A stretch of DNA of 64,000 nt from Collinsella sp. (GTDB lineage: Bacteria; Actinomycetota; Coriobacteriia; Coriobacteriales; Coriobacteriaceae), in the NCBI GenBank assembly GCA_018380195.1, contig JAGZUC010000006.1, positions 1-64,000 on the forward strand. Direction: 5' to 3'. The position numbers and the translations under genes are program-made. Positions 24,174-34,000 of this stretch are shown here, in pieces (the first letter of the stretch is position 1; every line of letters starts with the position of its first letter). A model generated the notes under the pieces. The model saw only the letters and a list, made by a program, of their open reading frames with translations, ran no database searches and had not been told where the DNA came from.

Positions 24174-25193
24174 GTGGGGACCGCGATTGATATGGCGTTT
24201 GGCGGTGCGACGCTTGCCGCCTGCCCACTCTCGGCACTGGTGCTCTCGTTTGCCTTTTACGGGTTTTGCGGTTGGGCATGGGAGTCGACAGTATGCGCCA
24301 TGCTCAATCACGGACGATTTGCCAACAGTGGCTTTTTGCTGGGGCCGTGTTGTCCTATCTATGGTGTGGGCGGCATTGCCTGCTGGCTGCTGTTGCGCGG
24401 GATTCCGGATGCCTCGAGCCAGTTTGTCGCTGCAGCGCTCGTATGCAGCGTGATCGAGTACAGCGTAGGCGTGCTGTTGGAAAAAACAACGGGCGCTCGC
24501 TTTTGGGATTACTCGCACCTGCCGTTTAACCTGCACGGACGCATCTGTCTGTACTGGGCCTGCGCGTTTGGCTTGGGTGCGTTGTGTATTTGCCGTTTAG
24601 TGGAGCCGGCATTGCTGGGGCTGCTTGGCCATCTGCCGGTGCTGATTGTGCGGCTGTCCGCCTTTATCGTCGCGGTCGCGATGATGGTCGACGCGGTGTG
24701 CTCGTTGGCGAGTTGGCGGCGTCTGTCTGATCAGCTGGAGCGCGTCCGGGCCGACCTTGCCGACCGCATTAACGAGTCGCTTGCCGATGCGTCCGACTCT
24801 ATGCTCGAACGTATTCCCGATTCGGCGATCGGCTCGGTGGCACAGACGCATATCCGCAGCCGTGCCGTTAACGCGTGGCTGGCCGAGCTGGGCGACGCCG
24901 CGCTCGATGCCCTGCGCGAGAAGGCTTCGATGCCGACGTTTATCGCGGATGGTGCTCGCGGCCTGGCGCTTGCCGCCCGCCGCGTGGCCGATGCCGCGCC
25001 GAACATGCCGCGTCCGTCGCTCAGTCGTCGCCTTGCCGGCAAGCGCATGAGCCGTCCGGTGCCAAGCGTGTCACTCAGTCGTCGTGACCTGCGCTTTTTC
25101 AACGCCTTCCCGCGCTTGCGCATCAACCGCTACGAAGGCGTCATCCGAGCCACCAATCTCCGCGACCGCGCCCGCGACCTGTTTCGTCGCTAG
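24174..25193 (+). CDS. CmpB-like putative ABC-type membrane protein (PF06541-like)
   Basis: The first 170 residues hold about five membrane segments with FYGFCGWAWES and SGFLLGPCCPIYGVGG, a pattern of the putative ABC transporter permease family PF06541 (CmpB). The C-terminal 150 residues are charged and helical, with no obvious domain, and are probably cytosolic. The start is GTG at 24174 after an AGGAGAGGG site. It follows the HD gene by three bases. Function is not established for the family. Confidence 0.82.
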   Translation: MGTAIDMAFGGATLAACPLSALVLSFAFYGFCGWAWESTVCAMLNHGRFANSGFLLGPCCPIYGVGGIACWLLLRGIPDASSQFVAAALVCSVIEYSVGVLLEKTTGARFWDYSHLPFNLHGRICLYWACAFGLGALCICRLVEPALLGLLGHLPVLIVRLSAFIVAVAMMVDAVCSLASWRRLSDQLERVRADLADRINESLADASDSMLERIPDSAIGSVAQTHIRSRAVNAWLAELGDAALDALREKASMPTFIADGARGLALAARRVADAAPNMPRPSLSRRLAGKRMSRPVPSVSLSRRDLRFFNAFPRLRINRYEGVIRATNLRDRARDLFRR

Positions 25194-25391
25194 CCGGGGC
25201 GGGGCCAAGCGCGTCCTTCTCGCCCGCACGTTTCCCGTTCGTTTCGCGTCCGTTGCCGCGCCGTTTCCAAGATTGCGGCACCGTTTCCATTCGACAACGC
25301 AGCGTTTAACAACGCCGTATCTGGTCTACACCAGTTGCCCCTCGGCCGCATCATGAGCGCCGACAACGTTCATGCGACCAAAGGGGAGCGA

Positions 25392-26669
25392 ATGTACGAT
25401 ACGGGATCGACAACGTTTATGCTCATCTGCACCATGCTCGTGTTTTTAATGACACCGGGTCTGGCGTTTTTCTACGGCGGCCTGTCTAGGCGCAAAAATG
25501 TCATCAACACTATGCTCATGTGCTTTGGTGTCATTGGCTTGGTGGGCGTGCTGTGGAATGTGGCCGGCTGGTCGCTGGCCTATGGCGGCGACGGTTCCAG
25601 CCCGTTTATTGGAGGCTTTGACCAGCTGCTGTGCTTGCCGGTGCTCAACCAGGTGCTGCAGGCTGCCGAGGGTACCGCGACGGACGGTGCCGTCTACCCG
25701 GAGATTGTCAACATCGCCTTCCAGATGGCATTTGCCATGATTACGGCCGCCATCGTCACGGGCAGCCTTGCCGGGCGCGTTAAATTCGGCGCTATGGCGA
25801 CCTTCCTTGGCATTTGGCTGCTCGTGGTCTACGCGCCGCTCGCCCATATGGCCTGGGGCGGCGAGGGCTCCTTTATCGGCGACATCATCGGCGCGCTCGA
25901 CTTTGCCGGTGGCGACGTGGTGCACATCTCGTCCGGTCTGACGGGCCTGATTCTCTGCCTGATGCTCGGCCGTCGTCGCGGTTTTGGCATGGTGAGCTAT
26001 CGACCGCATAACGTGCCGTTTGTGGCACTGGGCGCCGGGCTGCTTTGGTTTTGCTGGTTTGGTTTTAACGGCGGCAGCGAGTTTAAGGCCGACGCCGTGG
26101 CGGCGCTTGCCATCCTCAACACCGTGACGGCCAGCGCGGCGGGCATGGTCTCGTGGCTTGCCGTCGAGCGCGTGCACACCGGTCGCCCCACGCTGGTGGG
26201 CGCAAGCACCGGTCTGGTCGCGGGCCTCGTGGTGGTCACGCCGGGCGCAGGCTTTGTCGAGCCGTGGGCGGCGCTGGTCATGGGTCTGATCGTTTCGCCC
26301 GTCTGCTATTTCGCCATCAGCCATCTTAAGACCAAGTTCGGCTACGACGACGCGCTCGACGCGTTTGGCTGCCACGGTATCGGCGGTATTCTGGGCGGCG
26401 TGCTCACGGGCCTGTTCTGCGTGCCGGAGCTTTCGTGGACCGGCAAGGGCGGCCTGTTCTACACGGGTGACGTGTCGCTGCTCGTCTCGCAGATTTTGGG
26501 CATTGTGGTGACGGTCGTCATTGTGCTGGTGCTCGACCTGGCGATCGCCGCGGTGGTCAAGGCGCTCTTCCACGGCAGCCTGCGCGTGGACGAGGCCGAC
26601 GAAGCGCTGGGCCTGGATGCAAGTCAGCACGGCGAGAGCGCGTATCCCTCGTTCTCCGGACTTGACTAG
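25392..26669 (+). CDS. amt: Ammonium transporter
   Basis: A 425-residue Amt/MEP/Rh channel for ammonium uptake. The family start TPGLAFFYGGLSRRKNV is clear, as are GGDVVHISSGLTGL, FWFGFNGGSE and FGCHGIGGILGGVLTG with the two conserved pore His positions. About eleven membrane segments are present. The start at 25392 has GGGGAG upstream; an earlier ATG at 25335 would add residues unlike the family. It is followed by the PII gene, its usual regulator, with a palindrome between them. Confidence 0.95.
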   Translation: MYDTGSTTFMLICTMLVFLMTPGLAFFYGGLSRRKNVINTMLMCFGVIGLVGVLWNVAGWSLAYGGDGSSPFIGGFDQLLCLPVLNQVLQAAEGTATDGAVYPEIVNIAFQMAFAMITAAIVTGSLAGRVKFGAMATFLGIWLLVVYAPLAHMAWGGEGSFIGDIIGALDFAGGDVVHISSGLTGLILCLMLGRRRGFGMVSYRPHNVPFVALGAGLLWFCWFGFNGGSEFKADAVAALAILNTVTASAAGMVSWLAVERVHTGRPTLVGASTGLVAGLVVVTPGAGFVEPWAALVMGLIVSPVCYFAISHLKTKFGYDDALDAFGCHGIGGILGGVLTGLFCVPELSWTGKGGLFYTGDVSLLVSQILGIVVTVVIVLVLDLAIAAVVKALFHGSLRVDEADEALGLDASQHGESAYPSFSGLD

Positions 26670-26670
26670 C

Positions 26671-26780
26671 GGCACGGCTTTCCCAGGCACCCGACCTTGC
26701 CCCTCAAACCGTCGCTTGCGTACCGAAGTACGCGGCGCTCCTCTTTCGGAGCAATCTCGGGCACCTGGAAAACCCGTGCC
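26671..26780. repeat. Long imperfect palindrome between amt and glnK
   Basis: GGCACGG-n-TTTCC-n-AGG-n-CCCGA at 26671-26694 pairs with the complementary 26757-26780, with a few mismatches. An inner GCGTAC-CGAA-GTACGC stem-loop lies near 26717. It starts right after the amt stop and could cut readthrough into glnK or stabilise the amt mRNA. Confidence 0.75.
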
Positions 26781-26825
26781 ATGTGAAGGACAATCAATTT
26801 CTTTTATTGAAGAGAGGAATTCACT

Positions 26826-27164
26826 ATGAAGAAGATTACGGCGATCGTTCGTGCTGAGAAACTTGAGGTTCTTAAGGACGCGCTGTTTGCTGCCGATGTT
26901 CGCGGCATGACCATCAACCAGGTGCAGGGCTGCGGTGCGCAGCATGGCTGGAAGGAGTACGTGCGCGGCAACGAGCTGCTCGTCAACACGATCCCCAAGG
27001 TGCAGTTCACCCTTATCTCTGCCGATGAACATGTCGACGGCATTGTCGACATCATCTGCAACGCCGCACGCACCGGCGCCGTCGGTGACGGCAAGATCTG
27101 GGTCGAGCCGGTCGAAGAAGTCATCCGAATCCGCACCGGCGAACACGGCCCCGCCGCGGTGTAG
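26826..27164 (+). CDS. glnK: PII nitrogen regulatory protein
   Basis: A 112-residue PII signalling protein that binds ATP, ADP and 2-oxoglutarate and blocks Amt. The N-terminus MKKITAIVR and the C-terminal RTGAVGDGKIWV-n-VIRIRTGE are standard. The T-loop reads GWKEYVRGNELLVN: residue 51, the uridylylation Tyr in many proteobacteria, is Leu here, while Tyr45 remains. Control is therefore probably by ligand binding only, or by another modification. AGAGAGGA precedes the start. Confidence 0.95.
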   Translation: MKKITAIVRAEKLEVLKDALFAADVRGMTINQVQGCGAQHGWKEYVRGNELLVNTIPKVQFTLISADEHVDGIVDIICNAARTGAVGDGKIWVEPVEEVIRIRTGEHGPAAV

Positions 27165-27177
27165 GGCCGACCGTTTG

Positions 27178-27231
27178 CCATCCGCAACGTTAAAATATTG
27201 CGATGAGGCATAGGACTTGCGTTGCGGATGG
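27178..27231. repeat. 12 bp inverted repeat before the TetR gene
   Basis: CCATCCGCAACG at 27178 pairs perfectly with CGTTGCGGATGG at 27220 across a 30 base spacer that contains TAAAAT. The right arm lies just ahead of the TetR start at 27239 and includes its GGATGG site, so folding could hide that site, or the arms could be an operator. Confidence 0.6.
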
Positions 27232-27238
27232 GCGGATT

Positions 27239-27901
27239 ATGGGTCGCAATAAATATCCCGAAGAGACGGTCGCGAAGATTCTCGACGCGGCGCTGGAGCT
27301 ATTCTGCGCACAGGGTTATGAGGGAACGAGCATCCAGGATATCGTTGACCGTCTCGATGGCATGACCAAGGGCGCTATCTATCATCACTTCAAGAGCAAA
27401 GAAGAGATTTTTAACGCCGCATTTGATCGGGCGATGGCTCCCGTTGTTGAGCGCCGCCGCGCGACGCTCGGTGCTGACAATATGACGGGCGCCCAAAAGC
27501 TCAAGCGACTTTATGCGCCCGAGTCCGTCGTACCACAAATTGAGCTTTGGGCACGCATGCATCCTGCGGCGGATCCGGTAAAGAGTTCGCGTCTGTTGGC
27601 GTTGCAGTATCAGGGTTCGTTTGACGAATCGGCGGATGGCTATTTATTGCCGGTGATCGAGGAGGGCATCGCCGACGGCTCCATTGCGTGCGAATGCCCG
27701 CGCGAAGCGGCAGAGGCCGTATCGTTGCTAGCGAATCTTTGGCTGCTGCCTTTGTTCCGTCCGCTCGAGCCCAAGGAGCGAATGGTCGCTCGCGCGCAAT
27801 GTTTGGCGCAGATGGCGGCCGCGGTGGGGCTCGATTTGGGGGAAGAAGTGCTTCAAACAACGTGTCAAATTTGGGACGTTTGGAGCCGTACCGGGTGGTA
27901 A
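27239..27901 (+). CDS. TetR-family transcriptional regulator
   Basis: A 220-residue regulator with a TetR-type helix-turn-helix at about residues 8-55 (GTSIQDIVDRL, GAIYHHFKSKEEIF) and a helical ligand-binding C-terminal domain. The start at 27239 follows a GGATGGGCGG stretch. Two copies of an ACATAC-n5-GTATGT palindrome lie between it and the co-directional MFS gene, so it most likely represses that exporter and senses its substrate. Confidence 0.9.
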   Translation: MGRNKYPEETVAKILDAALELFCAQGYEGTSIQDIVDRLDGMTKGAIYHHFKSKEEIFNAAFDRAMAPVVERRRATLGADNMTGAQKLKRLYAPESVVPQIELWARMHPAADPVKSSRLLALQYQGSFDESADGYLLPVIEEGIADGSIACECPREAAEAVSLLANLWLLPLFRPLEPKERMVARAQCLAQMAAAVGLDLGEEVLQTTCQIWDVWSRTGW

Positions 27902-27904
27902 TAT

Positions 27905-27921
27905 ACATACTAACGGTATGT
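27905..27921. promoter_or_regulatory. TetR operator candidate, site 1
   Basis: ACATACTAACGGTATGT, with 6 bp arms and a 5 bp centre, begins four bases after the TetR stop. It matches site 2 at 15 of 17 positions. Confidence 0.7.
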
Positions 27922-27970
27922 AAATTGATGTAAGAGGGTGGCTACGGCTGCCCTTTTCGAGCCGTTAAAT

Positions 27971-27987
27971 ACATACCAACAGTATGT
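27971..27987. promoter_or_regulatory. TetR operator candidate, site 2
   Basis: ACATACCAACAGTATGT lies directly before the AGGAGG ribosome binding site of the MFS gene. A bound repressor would block transcription entering the gene. Spacing to site 1 is 66 bp, about six helical turns. Confidence 0.75.
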
Positions 27988-28002
27988 ATAGGAGGCAAAG
28001 CC

Positions 28003-29265
28003 ATGGACGGGATGAGAGATTTAGATGCCGCGTCAGCATCAAAGACGGCGCCGCCTATAAGACTCGTCGGTCTTCTCGTTGCGCAGTTGTGCGTGTATTC
28101 GACGTTGTCGGCGCTGTGCTTTACGTGCCCGCTTTACTTGCTCGACCGCAGTGGCTCGTCGACGTTATATGGCGCCGTCGCGGCGATAGCGTTTATACCG
28201 GGCGTGCTTGCGACTCCGGTTGGCGGAGTATTAGCTGATCGAGAGGGGCATCGGAGCGTTCTGGCAGCTCTCGGTATTGTTTTAATGATTGCAACGATGC
28301 TGTTTGTCCCCATGAAGCGCTCGTTGCCTCTTGCGGCCGTTGTGGCGGTGCTGCTGTGCGTCCAATACGCCGTTCAATCTATTCTGAAGCCGATACTTCA
28401 AATTGAGACGCTGCGCATAGCCGGCAGGGAAAAGGTCGAGCGGTCAACCGCATTAGTGTCGCAGATGACCATGGTGAGCAACATTCTAGGTCCCGTGGTC
28501 GGAACAGCCGTCTACGGATGCTTTGGAATCGATGCCCTTTGCGCGATCGCGGCGGTGGCGTTTGCGATGTCGTCGCTGCTGTTTTGGGCCGCACTCAAAC
28601 AAAATGTCCCCTCTGAAGTGACGGGGGATAGCTCGGCTCGCATGGCATGCCAAAGCGATTTTCTGTCGGCGATTCGGTACCTGCTTCAAAACACCTCGTT
28701 GCTTGCTGGGATTTTGCTTGCGGCTGTTTTGAATCTTGCGTTGGTTGGGTTAACGATTGGTGCACCCGTTATTGTTACCAGGCATCTCGGCATGCAATCT
28801 TCCCGCGTTGGGATTATTGAGGCAGCTATGGGGCTGGGCGGCCTTGCAGGCGGTGGCCTAGTCGGCATTTGGCCGAATCGTTTTTCATTTGATGGCATTC
28901 ACCGGCATGTCGTGATGATTTGTCTTGGGGTCATACCGATTTTCGTCGCGCTGCTGTGTGGCGCTCATATGCTTGTATTAGCCACGCTTGCGGTTGGTTC
29001 GGCATGGGTCATGGTGTGGGCAAGTATTGCGTCGGTCGAAATCGTTGCATTCGTTCAGCGAACGGCGCCGACGGAACTCTGCGGAAAGGTGCTTTCGGTC
29101 GTATACATGGCGCTTTCCTGCGCAACGCCAATTGGCCAATTGGCATACGGATTCGCGTATGATCGATGGACACCGACGGTTGTATTCGCAGCCATGCTGA
29201 TGGTGCTGGTATTGACGACGGCGTTGTTTTATCGCTTGAAAAGTCGCTCACAACAAACAATGTGA
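28003..29265 (+). CDS. MFS transporter
   Basis: A 420-residue major facilitator with about twelve membrane segments. The first cytoplasmic loop has GGVLADREGHRSVL, the family's G-x3-D-R-x-G-x-R pattern. AGGAGG is well placed before the start. Its position behind a TetR gene and twin operators suggests a drug or metabolite exporter. Confidence 0.9.
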   Translation: MDGMRDLDAASASKTAPPIRLVGLLVAQLCVYSTLSALCFTCPLYLLDRSGSSTLYGAVAAIAFIPGVLATPVGGVLADREGHRSVLAALGIVLMIATMLFVPMKRSLPLAAVVAVLLCVQYAVQSILKPILQIETLRIAGREKVERSTALVSQMTMVSNILGPVVGTAVYGCFGIDALCAIAAVAFAMSSLLFWAALKQNVPSEVTGDSSARMACQSDFLSAIRYLLQNTSLLAGILLAAVLNLALVGLTIGAPVIVTRHLGMQSSRVGIIEAAMGLGGLAGGGLVGIWPNRFSFDGIHRHVVMICLGVIPIFVALLCGAHMLVLATLAVGSAWVMVWASIASVEIVAFVQRTAPTELCGKVLSVVYMALSCATPIGQLAYGFAYDRWTPTVVFAAMLMVLVLTTALFYRLKSRSQQTM

Positions 29266-29325
29266 CGTGAGCGGCGCTGCGGTTTAACGGGAGCAATCGC
29301 TGCGGTGTGGGGCACCCATACGAGA

Positions 29326-29375
29326 GCATGCCTCTCCTTCGTCTACAATATCGTGCAGACGAAGGAGAGGCATGC
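29326..29375. promoter_or_regulatory. Perfect 19 bp palindrome holding the ribosome site of the Cof gene
   Basis: Bases 29326-29344 are the exact complement of 29357-29375, with a 12 base loop. The right arm contains the GAAGGAGAGG ribosome binding site and the start ATG at 29372. The loop and arm edge contain TACAAT (29344-29349), a possible -10 box. If transcription starts upstream, the mRNA would fold and hide the start; if at the -10 box, only the DNA palindrome matters. Confidence 0.8.
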
Positions 29376-30235
29376 CCATGATCAAGATGTTTGCGAGTGA
29401 CTTAGACGGAACGCTGCTGAACGCCCTGCACGAGGCCGACGGAACCATCCGTCGCGCCATTCGCGAGTTGACCGAGGCCGGGCTGCACGTTGTTCCCGCG
29501 ACGGGTCGCTCGACGCTGCCGATCGGTGGGCATGGCTTTACGGGTTTGGCACTCGACGCCTGCTGCTCCAACGGATCCATCGTGCGCGACAGTCATGGCG
29601 AGGTGCTCAAAACCTGGACCATCGACCCGCAGGTTACCGAGGAGCTGCTCAAGGCGTTCCCGGACATTTGCTTTGATTGCTCCACGCCCGATGGCATGTA
29701 CTCGAGCGGTTCGTTCGAGATGCATCAGGCGGGCTTTAAAAAGGACAGCCCTATCAAGCGCGTCGTGATGCGCGGCATGCGTGCACGTGGCGGGTATCAC
29801 GAGGAGCAGTATTTCGACCAGTCGATCGGTGACATCCTGCGCCACGATGTGTGCAAGATCAACTGCCGCGTGACCTCGCCCGAGCTGGAGCGCGACCTTA
29901 AGGCATATTTGGCCGAGCGATCGGACCGCGTGGTCAACGCGCCGTTCGATCCGGTGATGTTCGAGATCACGGACGTGGCGTGCAACAAGGGCGAGAGCGT
30001 GGCCTGGCTGGCGGGCTACTACGGTATTGCCGAGGACGAGGTCGCGGTCTACGGCGACGGCGGCAACGACATTGCCATGCTCAAGCGTTTCCGCCACAGC
30101 TACGCGACCAAAAACGCTAGCGATGCAGCGAAGGCCGCCGCGAGTGCGACCATCGGCAGCTGCATGACCCACGCCGTTCCCAAACACATGCTCGCCACCA
30201 TGCGCAAGCAAAACTCCCGCACCGTCATCGAATAA
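29372..30235 (+). CDS. Cof-type HAD phosphatase
   Basis: A 287-residue HAD-superfamily hydrolase of the Cof/YbiV type, likely acting on sugar phosphates or similar metabolites. Motif I is ASDLDGTLL with the nucleophile Asp, motif II is ATGRS, motif III Lys is in NKGES, and motif IV is YGDGGNDIAML. The ATG at 29372 is close to its ribosome binding site, with a second ATG at 29378. It is followed by a hairpin overlapping its stop codon. Confidence 0.92.
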   Translation: MPMIKMFASDLDGTLLNALHEADGTIRRAIRELTEAGLHVVPATGRSTLPIGGHGFTGLALDACCSNGSIVRDSHGEVLKTWTIDPQVTEELLKAFPDICFDCSTPDGMYSSGSFEMHQAGFKKDSPIKRVVMRGMRARGGYHEEQYFDQSIGDILRHDVCKINCRVTSPELERDLKAYLAERSDRVVNAPFDPVMFEITDVACNKGESVAWLAGYYGIAEDEVAVYGDGGNDIAMLKRFRHSYATKNASDAAKAAASATIGSCMTHAVPKHMLATMRKQNSRTVIE

Positions 30236-30266
30236 TGTGACAAAGGGACAGTCCCTTCGTCACATT
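30234..30266. repeat. GGGACAG-loop hairpin, TGTGAC stem
   Basis: AATGTGAC-n-AAGGGAC and GTCCCTT-n-GTCACATT form a nearly perfect 15 bp stem, overlapping the TAA of the Cof gene. This is the same conserved core as in copies A-D but with a different stem. Confidence 0.85.
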
Positions 30267-30290
30267 CCAAATATTGCCTTTACGTGTTGA

Positions 30291-30305
30291 TGCACACGGT
30301 GTGCA
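30291..30305. promoter_or_regulatory. Operator-like palindrome before the TetR-activase operon
   Basis: TGCACACGGTGTGCA is a 15 bp palindrome 51 bp before the TetR start. Related half-sites (GTGCAATA and CTGTGCAATAGCGCAC) follow in 30301-30333. It is a likely site for autoregulation. Confidence 0.55.
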
Positions 30306-30356
30306 ATAATACTCGCACTGTGCAATAGCGCACAGGCTGAGTAACAAGGAGGACGC

Positions 30357-31067
30357 TTGTCCCAGCTCGAGAAATGCGATCGCCGGTCCCTTCGCTCGCA
30401 GCGTGCCCTTCGCCAGGCACTTGCCAGCGAGCTTGCCGAAAGCGGCGACCTTTCGCGCATTAATGTCGCGTCGCTCACCGAGCGCGCTGGCCTTACGCGC
30501 CGCACGTTCTATTCGCACTACCGCGATATTCCCGACTTTATCAATCAAATCGAGGACGGCTTGCTGGTCGAGATCCATGAGCGCATTGAGCTCATCACTG
30601 CAGCTCAGCTGCCTGATCTCTATCACAATATCGATGAGCTCGAGCCGGCGCCCGGTTCGGTTGAGCTGCTGCGTTATCTTGCGGCCAACCGCGACTTAAT
30701 CGGTGCGTTGTTGGGTCCGGGCGGCGACCAGGCCTTCATTAAAAGGATCATCGACACCGCTCGTGAGGCTGTGGTGCCGCGTGCGCAGACGGGCATTTTG
30801 GGCCTGGCGCTGGGCACGTTCTTTGACTACTACGTCACCTACGTCGTGAGTGCCGAGGTCGGCATGATTCAGCGCTGGTTTGAGCGTGGGCTTACCGAAT
30901 CGCCCGAGGCCATGGCGCGCATTATGACGGTGCTCGCTTTTGTACGCCCTGGTGACCTGTATGGCCAACCCATCGATATCAACGTGCCGGAATACGGCAT
31001 GAAGCTATTGAACTTACAGCTCGAGGATGCGGCTGACACCGCCGCAACCGTCGGGTCCAACAACTAA
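30357..31067 (+). CDS. TetR-family transcriptional regulator
   Basis: The 236-residue product has an N-terminal helix-turn-helix (VASLTERAGLTRRTFYSHY) and a C-terminal domain of the TetR_C type. The start is TTG at 30357, which fits the AAGGAGG site four bases before it. It is 11 bases upstream of the large activase gene, so the two are one operon and it probably controls it. Confidence 0.87.
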   Translation: MSQLEKCDRRSLRSQRALRQALASELAESGDLSRINVASLTERAGLTRRTFYSHYRDIPDFINQIEDGLLVEIHERIELITAAQLPDLYHNIDELEPAPGSVELLRYLAANRDLIGALLGPGGDQAFIKRIIDTAREAVVPRAQTGILGLALGTFFDYYVTYVVSAEVGMIQRWFERGLTESPEAMARIMTVLAFVRPGDLYGQPIDINVPEYGMKLLNLQLEDAADTAATVGSNN

Positions 31068-31078
31068 GAGGAGAGACA

Positions 31079-34000
31079 ATGAGCAAACTCGTCGAGGGCA
31101 TCAAGGACCGCATGGTCGCTGCTGCACGCGAGGCCGCGCCCGCCGTGGTGGACGCCGCGCAGAAGGCCGCGACCGCGGCCGCCGAGAAAGCTGCCGAGGC
31201 AGTTGCCGATGCCAAGAACGCGGCAGGGGAGACGTCCGTCGCTAGCGAGCTCGCCACTGCCACCGAGCCCGCAGTTGCCACCGCCGCCCACGCCCCCGAA
31301 GGCGCGATCTTCAACCCCGACAACGCCCACGGCAACCTGCACCTGGGCATCGACGTGGGCTCCACCACCGTTAAGCTCGCCGTGCTCAACGACGACAACC
31401 AGATCGTCTACGCCAAGTACCAGCGCCACCACACCGACGTCCGTGCCTGCGCCCGCGACTTGTTCGAGGGTGCTGCGACCGTGTTGCCGACGGCCCAAAT
31501 GACCTGCGCCATTACCGGCTCGGGCGGCCTGCTGCTGTCCCAGTGGCTCGACCTGGAATTTGTCCAGGAGGTCATTGCCAGCAAACGCGCCGTCGAGACC
31601 CTTATCCCGGCCACCGATGTCGCCATCGAGCTGGGCGGCGAGGACGCCAAGATCATCTACTTCGACAACGGCATCGAGCAGCGCATGAACGGCACCTGCG
31701 CCGGTGGTACGGGCGCGTTCATCGACCAGATGGCAACCCTGCTGCACACCGACGCGAGCGGCCTCAACGAGCTCGCGGCCAACGCCACCACCATCTATCC
31801 CATCGCCAGCCGCTGCGGCGTCTTTGCCAAGACCGACGTCCAGCCGCTGCTCAACGAGGGCGCCCGCCCCGAGGACGTGGCCGCCTCCATCTTCCAGGCC
31901 GTCGTGACCCAGACTATCTCGGGCTTGGCGTGCGGCCGTCCCATCCGCGGCAACGTCGCCTTCCTGGGCGGCCCGCTGCAGTACCTCTCCGAGCTGCGCC
32001 ACCGCTTCTACCTCACGCTCAACCTGGACGAGGAGCACCGCATTGTGCCCCAAAACGCTCACCTGTTTGTGGCGAGCGGCGCCGCCATGGCGCACGAGTC
32101 CAACAAGCTCAGCACGTTCCCGCAGCTCATCGAGGCTATTGATGCCCTGGGTGACACGCAGGGTGCCGAGGTCGAGCGTCTGGATCCGCTCTTTGCCACC
32201 GATGAGGATTTTGCCGAGTTCAAGGGTCGCCACGACACCGAGGTCGTCCCCAAGGGCAAGCTCGACGGCTACACCGGCCGCGTGTTCATTGGCGTCGACG
32301 CCGGCTCCACCACCATGAAGGCCGCGCTCGTGGGCGAGGACGGTCAGCTGTTGCACACCTGGTACGGCAACAACAACGGCGACATCCTAGGCACGGCCAA
32401 GGTCATCATGGCCGATTTCTACAACCACATCCCTGCGGGCTGCACCATCGGCCACGTGACCACCACGGGCTACGGCGAGGCGCTGCTCATCGAGGCCCTC
32501 AAGGCCGATTCCGGCGAGATCGAGACCGTTGCGCACCTGCGCGGCGCCAAGGCGTTCCTGCCCGGCGTCGAGTTCATTCTGGACATTGGCGGCCAGGACA
32601 TGAAGTGCCTGCGCGTCAAGGACGGCGTCATCGAGCACATCATGCTCAACGAGGCTTGCTCGTCGGGTTGCGGCAGCTTTATCGAGAGCTTCGCTGTGTC
32701 TATGAACATGGACGTGCGCGCGTTCGCCAACGCTGCCATCCATGCCAAGGCCCCGGTCGACCTGGGCAGTCGCTGCACGGTCTTTATGAACTCGCGCGTC
32801 AAGCAGGCGCAAAAGGAAGGCGCCACGGTGGGCGATATCGCGGCCGGCCTGTCCTACTCCGTCATCAAGAACGCCCTGTTCAAGGTCATCAAACTGCGCG
32901 ATCCCAAGGAGATCGGCAGCCAGGTGATTGTCCAAGGCGGCACCTTTATGTCCGACGCCACGCTGCGTGCGTTTGAGCAGCTTACCGGCGTTCATGCCGT
33001 GCGCCCCGACATTGCCGGCTGCATGGGCGCCTACGGTGCGGCACTGCTCGCCCGCGATCGCGCCGGTGCCGACGGCACCTCGACCATCCTGTCGGCCGAG
33101 GACATCGCGCACCTCACCGTGACGCAAAAGCATGTTCGCTGCGGCCGTTGCTCTAACAACTGCCAGCTTACCGTCAACGACTTTGGCGGCGGCAGGCGCT
33201 TCATTACCGGCAACCGCTGCGAGAAGGGCGCCGGTCACAAAAAGCAGAAGACCGAGGCCCCCAATCTCTTCAAAAAGAAAAACGAGCTGCTCTTTGACCG
33301 CGAGGTGCTGAGCCCCGATGAGGCCCCGCGCGGCACCGTCGGCATCCCGCGCGCGCTCAACATGTACGAGAACTACCCCTTCTGGCACGCGTTCTTTACG
33401 CGCCTGGGCTTTAGCGTGCAGCTGTCCGACCAGTCGAGCAAGAAGACCTACCAGGCGGGCATCGAGTCCATGCCGTCCGAGAGCGTGTGCTATCCGGCCA
33501 AGATGAGCCACGGCCACGTGATGAACCTTATCGACCGCGATGTCGACTTCATTTGGATGCCGTGCGTGCGCTGGGAGCGTAAGGAGGATCCGACCGCCGG
33601 CAACTGCTACAACTGCCCCATCGTCATGAGTTACCCCACGGCGCTGGCGCTCAATATCGACGAGATCCGCGAGCAGAACATCGAGTTCCTGTACCCGTTT
33701 GTGCCCTATCACGACAAGACCGAGCTCAAGCGCCGTCTGTACCAGGTGCTCGCCGTCGATCGCGTGGCCGATGCGCAAGCTGGTCGCGGTCGCGTGCGTG
33801 GACCCAAGATCACGCGCTCCGAGGTCGATGCCGCCGTCAACGCTGCCTTTGAGGCCGATGCGCGTTTCCACGAGGATATCCAGACCATGGGCGAGGAAGC
33901 CCTTAAGTGGGTCGAGGACCACGGCGGCCACGGCATCGTACTCGCCGGCCGTCCTTACCACAACGACCCTGAGATCAACCACGCCCTTCCCGAGCTTATC

